64,000 nt of DNA from Pseudomonas fluorescens NCIMB 11764. GTDB taxonomy: Bacteria > Pseudomonadota > Gammaproteobacteria > Pseudomonadales > Pseudomonadaceae. The stretch lies in assembly GCF_000293885.2 (NCBI RefSeq), contig NZ_CP010945.1, forward strand, positions 6,344,001-6,408,000, given 5' to 3'. Of this stretch, positions 18,356 to 27,832 are shown piece after piece. Numbering within the stretch: the stretch's first letter is position 1; the number at the start of each line of letters is the position of its first letter. The position numbers and the translations under genes are program-made. The notes under the pieces were generated by a model, which made no database searches, was not told where the DNA came from, and saw only the letters and a list, made by a program, of their open reading frames with translations.

Positions 18356-19354
18356 TTAAAGCAACCCATCACTCTCCGGCAACTCATACTCCGCTGCAAC
18401 CTTACCCAGCGCACCAGGCTTGCCCGGTTTGCTCAGCGTCGGCTCCTTCTCCAGACACTCCACCAGATAATCGATCAACACCCGTAGCTTCGGCGGCAAA
18501 TAACGTGTCGGCGAATGCAGCAGCCACGCACCGCCGTGGTATGACGCCAGAAACGTCCAGTCCGGCAGCACCTGCACAATCAAGCCCTGCTCCAGCGCAT
18601 AACGCGCCGTGAAGTACGGCAAACTGCCAATCCCGATGTGCTGCAACACCGCGCCCAATCGCACGCCGGTGTGATTGGCGGCATAACGCCCGCGCACACC
18701 GACGGTGACAGCCTTTGTGCCTTTCTTGAATTTCCAGCGTGCATCACTCGGCGTTTCACCCAGGTAAATGCAGCTGTGGTTGAGCAAGTCGTGGGGATGA
18801 GTCGGCGTGCCGTGCTCGGCCAGGTACTGCGGCGTTGCGCAGAGCAGGTGGTCGATCGTCAGCAATTGCCGCCCCACCAGGCCAGCCGGCGGACGGTCGG
18901 TAATACGGATTGCCAGATCGACGTTGTCATCGATCAAATCCACCTGACGGTCTTCGAGCAACAGTTCCACATCCACTTTGGGATAACGCCGCAGAAACTC
19001 CGGCATATGCGGGTGAATCACGAAACGCCCTACGGCTTTGGGCACGCTGACGCGCACCAGTCCTTCCGCTTCATGGGTGAACTGACCACTGATTTCCATT
19101 ACCGATTTGGCCGCGCTGACCATCTCCTGGCAGCGCTTGAAGACTTCCTCGCCACCGTCGCTGAGCCGCAGCTTGCGCGTGGTGCGTTGCAACAAACGCG
19201 TGGCGAGCGCCTTTTCCAGACGCGAAATGCTGCGACTGACCGCCGACGGAGAAGAGCCCAACTGACGCGCTGCTTCGGAGAAGCTTCCGGTCTCGACAAC
19301 CTTGACGAAAATCGCCATTTCACCCAGCAACGGCAGTGGAAGATTTGTGCTCAC
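18356..19354 (-). CDS. LysR family transcriptional regulator
   Basis: A 332-residue regulator with an N-terminal winged helix-turn-helix (VETGSFSEAARQLGSSPSAV, residues about 20-40) and a LysR substrate-binding domain. It is somewhat longer than typical (about 300), with a C-terminal tail ending ELPESDGLL. It is divergent from the alaX-like gene with 91 bases between starts, the usual layout for a LysR protein controlling its neighbour. The expected co-inducer would be a metabolite of the alaX-oxygenase-LysE unit; this is inference from position. Confidence 0.93.
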   Translation of the reverse strand: MSTNLPLPLLGEMAIFVKVVETGSFSEAARQLGSSPSAVSRSISRLEKALATRLLQRTTRKLRLSDGGEEVFKRCQEMVSAAKSVMEISGQFTHEAEGLVRVSVPKAVGRFVIHPHMPEFLRRYPKVDVELLLEDRQVDLIDDNVDLAIRITDRPPAGLVGRQLLTIDHLLCATPQYLAEHGTPTHPHDLLNHSCIYLGETPSDARWKFKKGTKAVTVGVRGRYAANHTGVRLGAVLQHIGIGSLPYFTARYALEQGLIVQVLPDWTFLASYHGGAWLLHSPTRYLPPKLRVLIDYLVECLEKEPTLSKPGKPGALGKVAAEYELPESDGLL

Positions 19355-19384
19355 AGTGCAACAGTCCTTTGATGTTTGAACGGA

Positions 19385-19413
19385 TTATCACGCAATTCCA
19401 CGCTTCATATAAT
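19385..19413 (+). promoter_or_regulatory. Candidate sigma70 promoter of the alaX-oxygenase-LysE unit
   Basis: TTATCA (19385-19390), a 17-base spacer and a perfect TATAAT (19408-19413), 33 bases upstream of the chosen alaX start. The region between this and the divergent LysR gene would hold the LysR binding sites. No unambiguous LysR dyad was picked out by eye. Confidence 0.5.
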
Positions 19414-19445
19414 AAAAAACAGAATCTTTAATGAGGGCATGGAAT

Positions 19446-20072
19446 ATGACGCTTCGCCTCTTTTTCCATAGTGATGACCTCAAGGCCAACGTGGAAGTAC
19501 TGGAATGTACGCCTCACGAGAACGAGTTCGCCGTGGAGCTGCGCGCAACACTGTTTCACCCTCAAGGCGGCGGGCAGCCGTTTGACACCGGCTGGATCGG
19601 CGACAGCCAGGTGTTGCGCGTGGTGCAGGATCCGGACCGGATCATTCACTTCGTCGACCGTCCCGCACCTATCGGCATGATCCAGATTCGTGTTGATGAG
19701 CCACGTCGTCAGTTCAATACGCGAATGCATTCCGCCGGCCATTTGATCGGCCATTTCGTACAAGCCATGGGCTGGATGCCGATCAAGGCTCATCACTGGC
19801 CGGGGGAAGGACGTGTGCAGTTCAAACCGACGGACTCCGCACAGGAAGTCGATGCCCAAACCGTCGGGTTCGGTATTGAACAGTGGATCGCCCACGACCT
19901 GCCGCGCCTGACATCGCTGCGCGAAGGCGCCCGGGAAATCGGTTTCGGTGAACTGCCCGCCTACGGCTGTGGCGGCACCCATGTACGTAGCCTGAAGGAT
20001 TTGGGCACGGTCACGATCGCTTCTGTTTCGCAGAAGAAAGGAACGCTGTCAGTCCACTACAGCGTGGATTGA
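19446..20072 (+). CDS. AlaX-like alanyl-tRNA editing protein
   Basis: A 208-residue free-standing editing domain related to AlaRS and ThrRS second additional domains. Zinc ligands are visible: His95 and His99 in MHSAGHLIG, Cys175 and His179 in CGGTHV. The GGGQ motif (41-44) also fits. Family members hydrolyse misacylated tRNA, classically Ser- or Gly-tRNA(Ala). The ATG at 19446 has GAGGG eight bases upstream; an ATG at 19431 does not. It opens a cluster with an oxygenase and a LysE exporter, suggesting a role in clearing tRNA mischarged with a metabolite made by its neighbours. Confidence 0.9.
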   Translation: MTLRLFFHSDDLKANVEVLECTPHENEFAVELRATLFHPQGGGQPFDTGWIGDSQVLRVVQDPDRIIHFVDRPAPIGMIQIRVDEPRRQFNTRMHSAGHLIGHFVQAMGWMPIKAHHWPGEGRVQFKPTDSAQEVDAQTVGFGIEQWIAHDLPRLTSLREGAREIGFGELPAYGCGGTHVRSLKDLGTVTIASVSQKKGTLSVHYSVD

Positions 20073-20163
20073 GCAACAGGGCGATGCCGGACACGGCCTC
20101 GCCCGGCGCCGGGGAGCCTGCACTCGCAGGTTCCGTTGACTATCCGATAGATGGACCTGAACC

Positions 20164-20934
20164 ATGATGCTTGACGTCGAGCGTCTCGATGAGACGTGCA
20201 TAAAAAAACTGGCCAACGAAGAAGTCCTCGCCATCCGGGTCAAAGGCTTCCTGGCCCCGCCGCTGGCGATACAGATCGGCGACAAGATTCTCGCGCCCGG
20301 CTTTGAAGGCTATATCAACGCGCCGAGCATCGGTCGAATCGGCATGGCGTTTTATGAAGCGGAAAACCAGCCACTGCTGATCGAGGATTATTTCGAGCGC
20401 GCCACACGCAACATCGCGGAATTACGCAACCGATGCGCACCCTATTCGTCGCCGGTCGACACCTTGCGTTGCATGCTCGATGAGTCCTGGCCGGCAGGTG
20501 CGCATCTGGAAAACCTCTACGGTCGCAAGATGTATGTCGGACTGTCCCGGGTGGTGAAACCCGGCGTGTGTTTTCTGGCCCACCACGACATTTTCGCCAA
20601 GGACGCCCCGGACAGTTTCCAGGCCAAAAGCCTCGAGGCGCAGTTCGCCTGCAATGTTTATCTGAACATGCCCACCGAGGGCGGCGCGCTGCAGATGTGG
20701 AACCACGACATTTCCCCGGACCAGTTCGACGAAATGCGCGGCGACAGCTACGGCATCGATCCGGCGTTACTCGGCACTCCAGCTCTGGAGGTCTGCCCCG
20801 AGCCGGGTGACTTCATCATGTTCAATTCGCGCTGCATGCACTCGGTAACGCCGGGTGTGGCCGATCCGCGCTTGAGTCTTTCATTCTTTGTCGGCTATCG
20901 CGGCAATGCTTCACCCCTTACGTTCTGGAGTTGA
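20164..20934 (+). CDS. 2-oxoglutarate/Fe(II)-dependent oxygenase
   Basis: A 256-residue jelly-roll oxygenase. The facial triad is visible as His140-x-Asp142 (AHHDIF) and His226 (CMHSV), with Arg236 (DPRLSLSF) placed to bind 2-oxoglutarate. An Asp at position 142 argues for hydroxylation rather than halogenation, since radical halogenases of this fold have Gly or Ala there. Size and fold resemble free amino acid hydroxylases and halogenases of the BesD type, but I cannot confirm that family by eye. The neighbouring LysE exporter and tRNA-editing gene favour an amino acid substrate. The end overlaps nothing; the LysE gene begins one base later. Confidence 0.8.
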   Translation: MMLDVERLDETCIKKLANEEVLAIRVKGFLAPPLAIQIGDKILAPGFEGYINAPSIGRIGMAFYEAENQPLLIEDYFERATRNIAELRNRCAPYSSPVDTLRCMLDESWPAGAHLENLYGRKMYVGLSRVVKPGVCFLAHHDIFAKDAPDSFQAKSLEAQFACNVYLNMPTEGGALQMWNHDISPDQFDEMRGDSYGIDPALLGTPALEVCPEPGDFIMFNSRCMHSVTPGVADPRLSLSFFVGYRGNASPLTFWS

Positions 20935-20935
20935 G

Positions 20936-21577
20936 ATGCAGTATTCGAATTACCTGGGCGAGTTTCTGGCGCTGGCGACTATCCATTTTCTGGCTGTGGT
21001 CGCACCTGGGCCGGACTTTGCGGTCACCATCCGCCAAAGTGTACGTTTCGGTCGAGGGGTGGGGATCTGTACGGCGCTGGGCATCGGCGCGGGCATTTCC
21101 GTGCATGTGCTTTACACCCTGCTCGGCGTCGGCGCATTGATGCACACCACGCCCTGGCTGTTGACGGTGGCCAAGATCGTGGGTGGCGCCTACATCCTGT
21201 ATCTCGGCGTCAGCCTGTTGCGCAGCCAACCCAAATCGGTGCTGGAGGGTGAAAAGGAAGCAGACGAACCGATGGTCGAGCAAACGCTGCTGAAAGCGTT
21301 CACCACCGGCTTCCTGACGAATGCCACCAATCCCAAGGCCACGCTGTTTTTCCTGGCGATCTTCACCACCCTCATCAGTGCCACGACACCGCTCAACATT
21401 CAAGCGCTCTACGGCGTCTGGATGTGTTTCGTGAACGCGTTGTGGTTTGTGATCGTCGCGCTGTTTTTTTCCAGCGTCCGGGTGCGCGTGCTGTTCATGC
21501 GCATGGGGCACTGGTTCGAACGGACCATGGGGGTGATTCTGATTCTGTTCGCCGGGCGCCTGATTCTGTCGATGTAA
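20936..21577 (+). CDS. LysE/RhtB family amino acid exporter
   Basis: A 213-residue inner-membrane protein with about six hydrophobic segments and the family signature VAPGPDFAVTIRQSVRFGRG near residue 22. Members export lysine, threonine, homoserine and analogues. ATG at 20936 sits at the stop of the oxygenase gene (TTGAGATG), so the two are probably translationally coupled. The frame is open upstream to 20888 but that part is within the oxygenase gene. Followed by a terminator. Confidence 0.92.
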   Translation: MQYSNYLGEFLALATIHFLAVVAPGPDFAVTIRQSVRFGRGVGICTALGIGAGISVHVLYTLLGVGALMHTTPWLLTVAKIVGGAYILYLGVSLLRSQPKSVLEGEKEADEPMVEQTLLKAFTTGFLTNATNPKATLFFLAIFTTLISATTPLNIQALYGVWMCFVNALWFVIVALFFSSVRVRVLFMRMGHWFERTMGVILILFAGRLILSM

Positions 21578-21589
21578 GGACCGCCCATG

Positions 21590-21626
21590 AAAAAGGCCCG
21601 CTCAGTCTGACTGGCGGGCCTTATTT
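21590..21626 (+). terminator. Rho-independent terminator after LysE gene
   Basis: Stem GGCCCGC / GCGGGCC with a 12-base loop, preceded by AAAAA and followed by TTATTTT, 12 bases past the LysE stop. Confidence 0.8.
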
Positions 21627-21655
21627 TCTGGCTCGGATACACATCGCGCACAAAC

Positions 21656-21684
21656 AAAAACGCCGCTCAATGAGCGGCGTTTTT
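21656..21684 (-). terminator. Terminator of the tRNA cluster (bidirectional)
   Basis: A near-perfect palindrome AAAAACGCCGCTCA / TGAGCGGCGTTTTT, seven bases beyond the 3' end of the last tRNA-Gly on the minus strand. Both sides carry five A or T, so it can work in either direction. Confidence 0.9.
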
Positions 21685-21691
21685 GTGAATT

Positions 21692-21767
<76 letters not shown>

Positions 21768-21770
21768 AAA

Positions 21771-21846
21771 TGGCGTCCCCTAGGGGACTCGAACCCCTGT
21801 TACCGCCGTGAAAGGGCGGTGTCCTAGGCCACTAGACGAAGGGGAC
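21771..21846 (-). tRNA. tRNA-Glu (TTC), second copy in transcript
   Basis: A 76-base minus-strand cloverleaf starting GTCCCCTTCGTCTAGTGG, anticodon loop CTTTCACGG region (anticodon TTC), T-loop GTTCGAGTC and encoded CCA. Only three bases separate it from the following tRNA-Gly. Identical to the copy at 22031-22106. Confidence 0.97.
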
Positions 21847-21950
21847 ACGCTGCCCGGAACACATGGTGTGTGTTTCGGTGCCCAGAGCCGTATCCGAAGA
21901 CTTGGTTCTGGTTTCACTCAGCCCTGCCCGAAAGCAACGCTGTTTAAAAT

Positions 21951-22026
<76 letters not shown>

Positions 22027-22030
22027 ATAT

Positions 22031-22106
22031 TGGCGTCCCCTAGGGGACTCGAACCCCTGTTACCGCCGTGAAAGGGCGGTGTCCTAGGCCACTAGACGAA
22101 GGGGAC
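22031..22106 (-). tRNA. tRNA-Glu (TTC), first copy in transcript
   Basis: Same 76-base gene as at 21771-21846, with CCA. It is the promoter-proximal gene of the four-tRNA cluster; the promoter is at 22169-22197. Confidence 0.97.
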
Positions 22107-22168
22107 ACACGTACAACATTCACTCCCTACCGCGTTTCGCTGTGTGCTTTACGCTGTAAGTGGCGCGC

Positions 22169-22197
22169 ATTCTATGGATGGATTGAAGGGTCGTCAA
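22169..22197 (-). promoter_or_regulatory. Sigma70 promoter of the tRNA cluster with GC-rich discriminator
   Basis: On the minus strand: TTGACG (22192-22197), a 17-base spacer, TAGAAT (22169-22174), then GCGCGCC right after the -10. A GC-rich discriminator is typical of stable-RNA promoters under stringent (ppGpp) control; relA is also in this window. The rest of 22198-22487 is AT-rich intergenic sequence in which I see nothing else I can name. Confidence 0.85.
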
Positions 22198-22487
22198 CCC
22201 CCAGATATAAATTTATTTAAATCAATGACTTCGCCCTGCTTTGAGCGGTGAATACGGCTTTTTGCTCGCCCGGGGTTTGACGCCTATATTCTGACACCCG
22301 CCAAGACGTTATAGTCCACCCACGTAGCAGATGATGGCAATGTGCACCTCACACGCTATTACTTATATAAGCAGCGTTGCGGTCGATACAGACTGAAGGA
22401 TGTTCGATCCAACCCGTCGAGCGGCCCTATGCGCCCCCAAGCCAAGCCACTACACTCGCACGCGAATCCCATAAAGAGGTCTTACCG

Positions 22488-23258
22488 GTGACACCACTCA
22501 TGATCACCCTGCTAGTCGTAGCCGGGATCGCACTATTGATCGCCATTGGGTACATGAACCATGTGGTGGAAAACAATAAACTGGAAAGGGCCCGCACCAA
22601 GGTTGAACTCAACGACCGCCTGCGTCGCTGCGGCGAAATCACCGAGACCTTTCCCGGCCAGCTGATGACACCGGCCCTCAAGCTGCTGCTGACCCGTCTT
22701 GAGCTGAACGTCTGCCAGCGCCTGTTGAACCTCGAAAAGTCCAGTGCCAACCTCAAGGTGCGAATCAGTGAACTGACCACCTTGGTCGCCCAAGGCGAAT
22801 CGATCCCGGTCAACAACCCGCCGGCACCGATCCAGACCGAAGCCAAAGCGAAGGACGTACGCTTCCTGCTCGAAGCGCTGCACGGCCAGATCACCCGCGC
22901 CGCACAGGATGGCTTCCTGCCAACCAACGAAGCCAAACGCTGGATCCGCGAAGTTCGCCACATCCTGGTGCTGCTGCACATCGAATTCTTCAACAACCTC
23001 GGCCAGCATTCCCTGCAGCAGAACCAGCCTGGCCAGGCTCGCCTGGCCTTCGAACGCGGCGTGCAGTACCTGCGTAAACAGCAGGAACCGCAGATCTACG
23101 CCGAACAGCTCGAATACCTGGAAAAACTCCTGGCCCGTGCCAACGCACAAGTCATGGACAACATTGCACCGGTTGAAGGCGAAGTGAACCAACTGACCGA
23201 AGGCCTCAAAGACGTCGAGGCGGATGCGGACTGGAAGAAGAAAGTGATTTACGACTGA
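22488..23258 (+). CDS. Conserved hypothetical membrane-anchored coiled protein
   Basis: A 256-residue protein from GTG at 22488, which has AAAGAGG eight bases upstream. One N-terminal membrane segment (residues about 4-22, ITLLVVAGIALLIAIGYMN) is followed by a long, highly charged, helical region rich in Leu, Glu and Arg, which would face the cytoplasm if the N-terminus is outside or the periplasm if not. I do not recognise a domain. The last 80 residues look TPR-like (GQARLAFERGVQYLRKQQEP). Function unknown; a terminator follows. Confidence 0.78.
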   Translation: MTPLMITLLVVAGIALLIAIGYMNHVVENNKLERARTKVELNDRLRRCGEITETFPGQLMTPALKLLLTRLELNVCQRLLNLEKSSANLKVRISELTTLVAQGESIPVNNPPAPIQTEAKAKDVRFLLEALHGQITRAAQDGFLPTNEAKRWIREVRHILVLLHIEFFNNLGQHSLQQNQPGQARLAFERGVQYLRKQQEPQIYAEQLEYLEKLLARANAQVMDNIAPVEGEVNQLTEGLKDVEADADWKKKVIYD

Positions 23259-23274
23259 TCGGAACTGTTTTGAA

Positions 23275-23302
23275 GAAACCACCTGAAGAGGTGGTTTTTT
23301 TT
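23275..23302 (+). terminator. Rho-independent terminator
   Basis: Stem AAACCACCT / AGGTGGTTT with a GAAG loop and eight T, 17 bases past the stop of the hypothetical gene. Confidence 0.92.
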
Positions 23303-23337
23303 GCGTTGAGTTTGATGGGTAATTACATCGAGAAAAA

Positions 23338-23452
23338 TGATCGGCTGTCAGGCCGCCATCGCTGGCAGGCCAGCTCCCACAGGGTCGAGGACACCCACGA
23401 AAATCAGGTCGGCTGTCAGGCCGCCTTCGCTGGCAAACTCAGCTCCTACAAG
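23338..23452. repeat. REP elements (two, in direct orientation)
   Basis: Two REP-type units, cores 23358-23381 (ATCGCTGGCAGGCCAGCTCC...) and 23426-23450 (degenerate), each preceded by GGCTGTCAGGCCGCC, so they form a direct repeat with a 69-base period. They share the family found at 27789, 30041, 52777 and 54779. Confidence 0.8.
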
Positions 23453-23510
23453 AGCAGATCGGCGCACCCCCACCAAACCACGAGGCCGAGCGTTAGCTCG
23501 CCTTGCGCTA

Positions 23511-23773
23511 TTGATCTGCCCGCCCCTTCGGGAGGCTGAGCGGAGGTTCTGCGCAGTGGGCAACCCGGCATGGATGCCGGGTTAGCCGCGCACGGCCATG
23601 GATGGCCGATCGCGGCGGGCCCACGGAGCAGGACCGGAGCGAAGGAACGCCGAGCCTAAGCGAGGGGCCGGACGCCGGGGCGAAGCGTTTTGCTTACTTT
23701 TGGGCGTCTGCAAAAGTGAGTCGCCGTAAGGGCGAAACCGCCAGCCGCCGTTACCGCAGCAATGGATATGCAC
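23511..23773 (+). repeat. Long composite repeat, copy 2
   Basis: A GC-rich block with internal palindromes (CCCGGCATGGATGCCGGG, GGCCATGGATGGCC) is followed by one arm of the palindromic repeat of 11800-11928 (23711-23773). The reverse complement of the same composite is at 27440-27695. No credible gene is in 23259-23822; the rest of that stretch is terminator, REP units and this element. Confidence 0.75.
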
Positions 23774-23822
23774 ACCACCACCAAGAACCTGGTCGGCTAC
23801 CAGGCCGCCAAGTCCTCAAGCC

Positions 23823-25787
23823 TCAGAGCCTGAAATGCCCGACCATCCCCTTCAACTCAACCCCCAACTGCGCCAACTCGATACTCGACGCCGCATTCCC
23901 CTGCATCGCCAAGGAAGACTGATCCGCACTGGCCCGAATACTGGTCACACTGCGGTTGATCTCCTCAGCCACCGAACTCTGCTCCTCCGCAGCCGCCGCG
24001 ATCTGCTGGTTCATCTGCTGAATCAACGACACCGCCGCCGCAATACTGCCCAAGGCACTTTCGGTCTGTAGCGCATCACTGACCGCCAGCTTCACCAACT
24101 CGCCACTGCTCTGAATCTGATGCACCGACGACTGCGCTGCCGAGCGCAAGGCACTGACCAGTCGCTCGATTTCCTCGGTCGATTGCTGAGTCCGCTTCGC
24201 CAGGGCCCGCACTTCATCGGCAACCACCGCAAACCCCCTGCCCTGCTCGCCGGCGCGCGCCGCCTCGATGGCCGCGTTAAGCGCCAACAGGTTGGTCTGT
24301 TCGGCCACGCTTTTGATGACACTGAGCACCGTGCCGATATTCTGGATTTCCGCACTCAGACTTTCGATGCTCGAACTGGCCGACGACGCCGAGTCCGCCA
24401 GTTGCTCGATCCGCGCCATGCTCTGACGCACCACCGCCTGGCCACTTTCGACCTTGCCGTCCGCCGTTTGCGCAGCCTGGGCAGCCTCCTCCGCGTTACG
24501 CGCAACGTCGTGCACGGTAGCGGTCATTTGATTCATCGCCGTAGCGACCTGCTCGGTTTCTTCCTTTTGGCTGCTCACTTCAAGATTGGTCTGCTCAGTC
24601 ACCGCCGACAGCGACTGAGCCGAACTGGCCAACTGCTCGATGCCCGCCTGCAGACCGCTGACAATACTGCTGAGCCCCGCGCCCATCTGCTGCATGGCCT
24701 GCATCAATTGGCCGATCTCATCACGACGGGTCACTTCAACCGTCGCACTCAAATCGCCCGCGGCAATTTGCTGAGCGACGCGAATCACACTGCGCAGCGG
24801 TCCGACGATCAATCGGGTAATCACCCAAGCCGCGATCAGCCCGACCAGCAAGGCCAGGGCCGACGAACCGATAATCAGCAATGAGTTCTTTTTCAGCTCG
24901 GCCTGCATCGACTGGTCTTCGGCGACGTAGGCCTGGTCCACCCGCTCCACGACCTGCGCGGCGCGTTGATGCAACTGCTCGTAGACGGTTTTTTCCTGAG
25001 CCAGCAGGCCGGTGTATTCCGCCAGTTTTTCGCTGAAACCGCCGATATGCCCAACCACTTCATTGAGGACAGTCAGGTAGCCTTCATCCTTGACCGTGGT
25101 TTTCAATTGCTCGGCCTGAGTCAACGCCTGGTCGGCCTGCTCGATCTTGCCTTGCCCGGCGCTGTCGTCGCCCTTGCGGCTCTGGTCCAGGCGCACACGC
25201 GCTTCGTTCATGGCTTGCAGCATCAGCCGCGATACCTGGCTGACCTGATTGGCTTGCTCGATGAACTGGGAACCGTCCTTGCCTTCGGACTCCTTCAGGG
25301 CATAGGCGCCATCATCGGCGAGCCCGGCCTGCAACACGTCAAGATTATTGGCCACGCTGGAGACCGACCAACTGGCCATTTCCAGTGCAAGGTCCTTGGC
25401 CTGGCTCAGCGAGACAAATTCGTCAAACGCTTTGCGGTAAGCCCCCAATGACTGTTCGACGTCGCTCATCACGGGTACGTTGGCCGGCGATTGCGCCTTC
25501 AGCTGATTCGCCAGGACGACCAGGCCATCGACACCTTCGTGCAAGGCCGTGACAATTTTCGGGTTGCCGTGCAAGGCGTACTCCTGCTCGAGCAGGCGCA
25601 CCTTGAGTAAGCCACTGTTGAGCGACGACATCTGTTTGAGCCCGTCGAAGCGATGGCTAATGGTTTGCAGGGACCATACGCCGATGGCCGCCACCAGGGC
25701 TGTCAACAACAGCACCAGCACAAACCCGACACCCAGTTTTTTTGCCATACCGAGGTTGGCAAAACGTCCTTGCACGGCCGAAATCAT
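23823..25787 (-). CDS. Methyl-accepting chemotaxis protein with HBM-like ligand domain
   Basis: A 654-residue inner-membrane chemoreceptor. TM1 lies at residues about 16-38, followed by a roughly 255-residue helical periplasmic domain of the HBM (helical bimodular) type, TM2 near 295-315, a HAMP domain ([20 protein letters not shown]) and a signalling hairpin with the tip motif [20 protein letters not shown]. The HBM family includes McpS-type receptors for organic acids; the ligand here is not deducible. ATG at 25787 has GGGGA nine bases upstream and places TM1 properly; the longer open frame to 25874 adds an unlikely tail. Confidence 0.93.
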   Translation of the reverse strand: MISAVQGRFANLGMAKKLGVGFVLVLLLTALVAAIGVWSLQTISHRFDGLKQMSSLNSGLLKVRLLEQEYALHGNPKIVTALHEGVDGLVVLANQLKAQSPANVPVMSDVEQSLGAYRKAFDEFVSLSQAKDLALEMASWSVSSVANNLDVLQAGLADDGAYALKESEGKDGSQFIEQANQVSQVSRLMLQAMNEARVRLDQSRKGDDSAGQGKIEQADQALTQAEQLKTTVKDEGYLTVLNEVVGHIGGFSEKLAEYTGLLAQEKTVYEQLHQRAAQVVERVDQAYVAEDQSMQAELKKNSLLIIGSSALALLVGLIAAWVITRLIVGPLRSVIRVAQQIAAGDLSATVEVTRRDEIGQLMQAMQQMGAGLSSIVSGLQAGIEQLASSAQSLSAVTEQTNLEVSSQKEETEQVATAMNQMTATVHDVARNAEEAAQAAQTADGKVESGQAVVRQSMARIEQLADSASSASSSIESLSAEIQNIGTVLSVIKSVAEQTNLLALNAAIEAARAGEQGRGFAVVADEVRALAKRTQQSTEEIERLVSALRSAAQSSVHQIQSSGELVKLAVSDALQTESALGSIAAAVSLIQQMNQQIAAAAEEQSSVAEEINRSVTSIRASADQSSLAMQGNAASSIELAQLGVELKGMVGHFRL

Positions 25788-25895
25788 TGCACTTAGTCCC
25801 CTGACATAGTCTGTTGACGCAGATTCGCAACCGGCCTGTGTCAACACAAGTCTCTGGCGTCGGAATAATGGCAAAAAGCTACGCCTACGTCGTTT

Positions 25896-27278
25896 TCAGA
25901 ACGCTTGAGGTCGATCCGGAGCGGTGGCCTGAAAAAACGCCCGGGCTCGCGGATCACAGGCGCAAGCCACATTGATACGCTGCCAGTCACTGGCCTCACT
26001 GGCGGGGCTGAATGCCGTCGTGGAAGACAGCAGGACGCCGAAGCGCCGTGCCTGTATCCGCACGTGAGCGTAGTCGGACTTGCGCGATCGCGCCCAGATG
26101 AACAAACCGCCGACGGGTTTGCCGAAAACCTCCCACTCGGCATCTTCCAGCACCTGCAATGCGGCTTCTCGGTCATGTCTCAGACGCTGCCGCAGCCGCA
26201 GCACCAACTTGCGGTAAGCACCGCTGGCCAGCAGGCGGGCCAGTACCGACTCACAAAATCCGGAAGCACCCAGACTGCTGATCCGCTTGACCTCGGCCAG
26301 TCGCGAAATAACCTCGGCACCGGCCACTACAAAGCCGACCCGCAATGAACTGCTGAGGGTTTTGGAGAAGCTGCCGACGTAGATGACGTTGTCATCAGTA
26401 TCCAGCGCGGCGAGCCGCGTACCGGGGCCACTGTGCAGATCCGCGTAAACGTCGTCCTCAATCACCAGCACGCCGTGGTTTTTGGCCAGATGCAGAATCC
26501 GCTGCGCCACCACCGGCGTCAGGTTGCTGCCAGTAGGGTTGTGATAGAAGCTGTTGATGAACAACGCACGGGGCTTTTTCTCAAGCAGCAGTGACTCAAG
26601 CACCTCGATGTCCGGCCCGCGCGGGGTGCGCGGGACTTCGATCATCGAGACGCCATGCAGCCTGAGCAGCTCGAACAGCAAGGAATAACCGGGACTTTCG
26701 ACCACGACGCAATCACCCGGTTTGAGCAAGGTACGCACGATCAGGTCGAGCCCCTGACTGGCCCCTGCTGTCGTCATGATCCGGTTTTCTTCTGCGTCGA
26801 TATCCAGCGGGCTCAAGCGTTTGATGATTTGTTGACGCAACGCAAGCAGCCCCAGCGGCGAGCTGTAATTGAACAGACCAGCCATGTCGGTACGGCTGAC
26901 CTCCCGGATTGCATAAGTCAGATCATCCGTTTCGCGCCAGCTTTCGGGGAGCCCTCCCCCCCCCAGATTCAGCCCGCCCGCAGCGTTGAATGGCTGCAAC
27001 TCCGCGCCCTCGAACCAGGGTGAATCCGCAGCGGCCAACGTGGGGGCAGCGACAATGAATCCGGCGCCATGACGCGACGCCAGCACCCCTTGAGCCACCA
27101 GCCGCTCGCACGCTTCAACGACGCTGGACAGGCTGAGTAAATTGGTCCGCGCGATTTGCCGTGCAGACGGCAAACGCGTCCCCGGTTCTATGTCGCTCTG
27201 ACGCAGCCAGCACGCTAACGCGTCGACGACTTGCTGTACGACCGGCACCAAGGCCTGTCGATCGATTCTCAATTCCAT
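25896..27278 (-). CDS. MocR-type regulator (GntR winged helix fused to aminotransferase fold)
   Basis: A 460-residue protein. Residues 1-75 form a GntR DNA-binding domain (LPSARQIARTNLLSLSSVVEA), joined to a fold-type I aminotransferase domain with the PLP lysine in YVGSFSKTLSSSLRVGF. Such MocR proteins usually regulate vitamin B6, GABA or amino acid genes, not catalyse transamination. Start ATG 27278 is conventional; a TTG at 27284 lies closer to the AGGAG site, so the true start may be two codons earlier. No obvious target gene is adjacent; the next gene across a repeat-rich gap is an SDR. Confidence 0.9.
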   Translation of the reverse strand: MELRIDRQALVPVVQQVVDALACWLRQSDIEPGTRLPSARQIARTNLLSLSSVVEACERLVAQGVLASRHGAGFIVAAPTLAAADSPWFEGAELQPFNAAGGLNLGGGGLPESWRETDDLTYAIREVSRTDMAGLFNYSSPLGLLALRQQIIKRLSPLDIDAEENRIMTTAGASQGLDLIVRTLLKPGDCVVVESPGYSLLFELLRLHGVSMIEVPRTPRGPDIEVLESLLLEKKPRALFINSFYHNPTGSNLTPVVAQRILHLAKNHGVLVIEDDVYADLHSGPGTRLAALDTDDNVIYVGSFSKTLSSSLRVGFVVAGAEVISRLAEVKRISSLGASGFCESVLARLLASGAYRKLVLRLRQRLRHDREAALQVLEDAEWEVFGKPVGGLFIWARSRKSDYAHVRIQARRFGVLLSSTTAFSPASEASDWQRINVACACDPRARAFFQATAPDRPQAF

Positions 27279-27439
27279 GAGCAAGCAAACTCCTGTTCGT
27301 TTGACGGAATCAGTTAATCACAGGCGCGCTCGATGAGCTGTGCGACAACGCCGTCAAAACTCGTGGTTCTAACCATTTGAAACACATTGCCTGGCACTTT
27401 CACGGAGCAAAAAACGGGGGTTGGGTTGGGGTTGGGGGG

Positions 27440-27695
27440 TACATATCCATTGCTGCGGTAACGGCGGCTATTGGTTCCGCCCTTACGGCGGGTTACTTGG
27501 AAAAGCGCCAAGTAACCAAGCGCTCTCGCCCCTGACGTACGGTGCCTCGCCTAGGCTCGGCATGCCCTCGCTCCGGTCCTGCTCCGTGGGCCCGCCGCCA
27601 TCGGCCATCCATGGCCGGGGGCGGCTAACCCGGCATCCATGCCGGGTTGCCCACTGCGCAGAACCTGCGCTCGGCCTTCCGACGGGGCAGATCAA
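27440..27695 (-). repeat. Long composite repeat, copy 3 (inverted relative to copy 2)
   Basis: The left arm of the palindromic repeat (27440-27500), its AAAAGCG loop and only about ten bases of the right arm are followed by a GC-rich block that is the reverse complement of 23511-23690. With copy 4 at 27833 it makes an inverted pair 137 bases apart. The gap 27279-28010 has no gene. Confidence 0.75.
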
Positions 27696-27788
27696 GATCA
27701 AAAACAGAGCGAGGCGGCCTTGTAGCCGACCTGAAGTCCACCAAGATCATCGGCGGTGAACACACATTTCATTTCTGCCAAAAATCAC

Positions 27789-27810
27789 TGTGGGAGTTGG
27801 CTTGCCAGCG
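27789..27810. repeat. REP element
   Basis: CTGTGGGAGTTGGCTTGCCAG, a single REP unit between composite repeat copies 3 and 4. Confidence 0.7.
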
Positions 27811-27832
27811 GAATAGGCCGGGCGGTAGCCAC

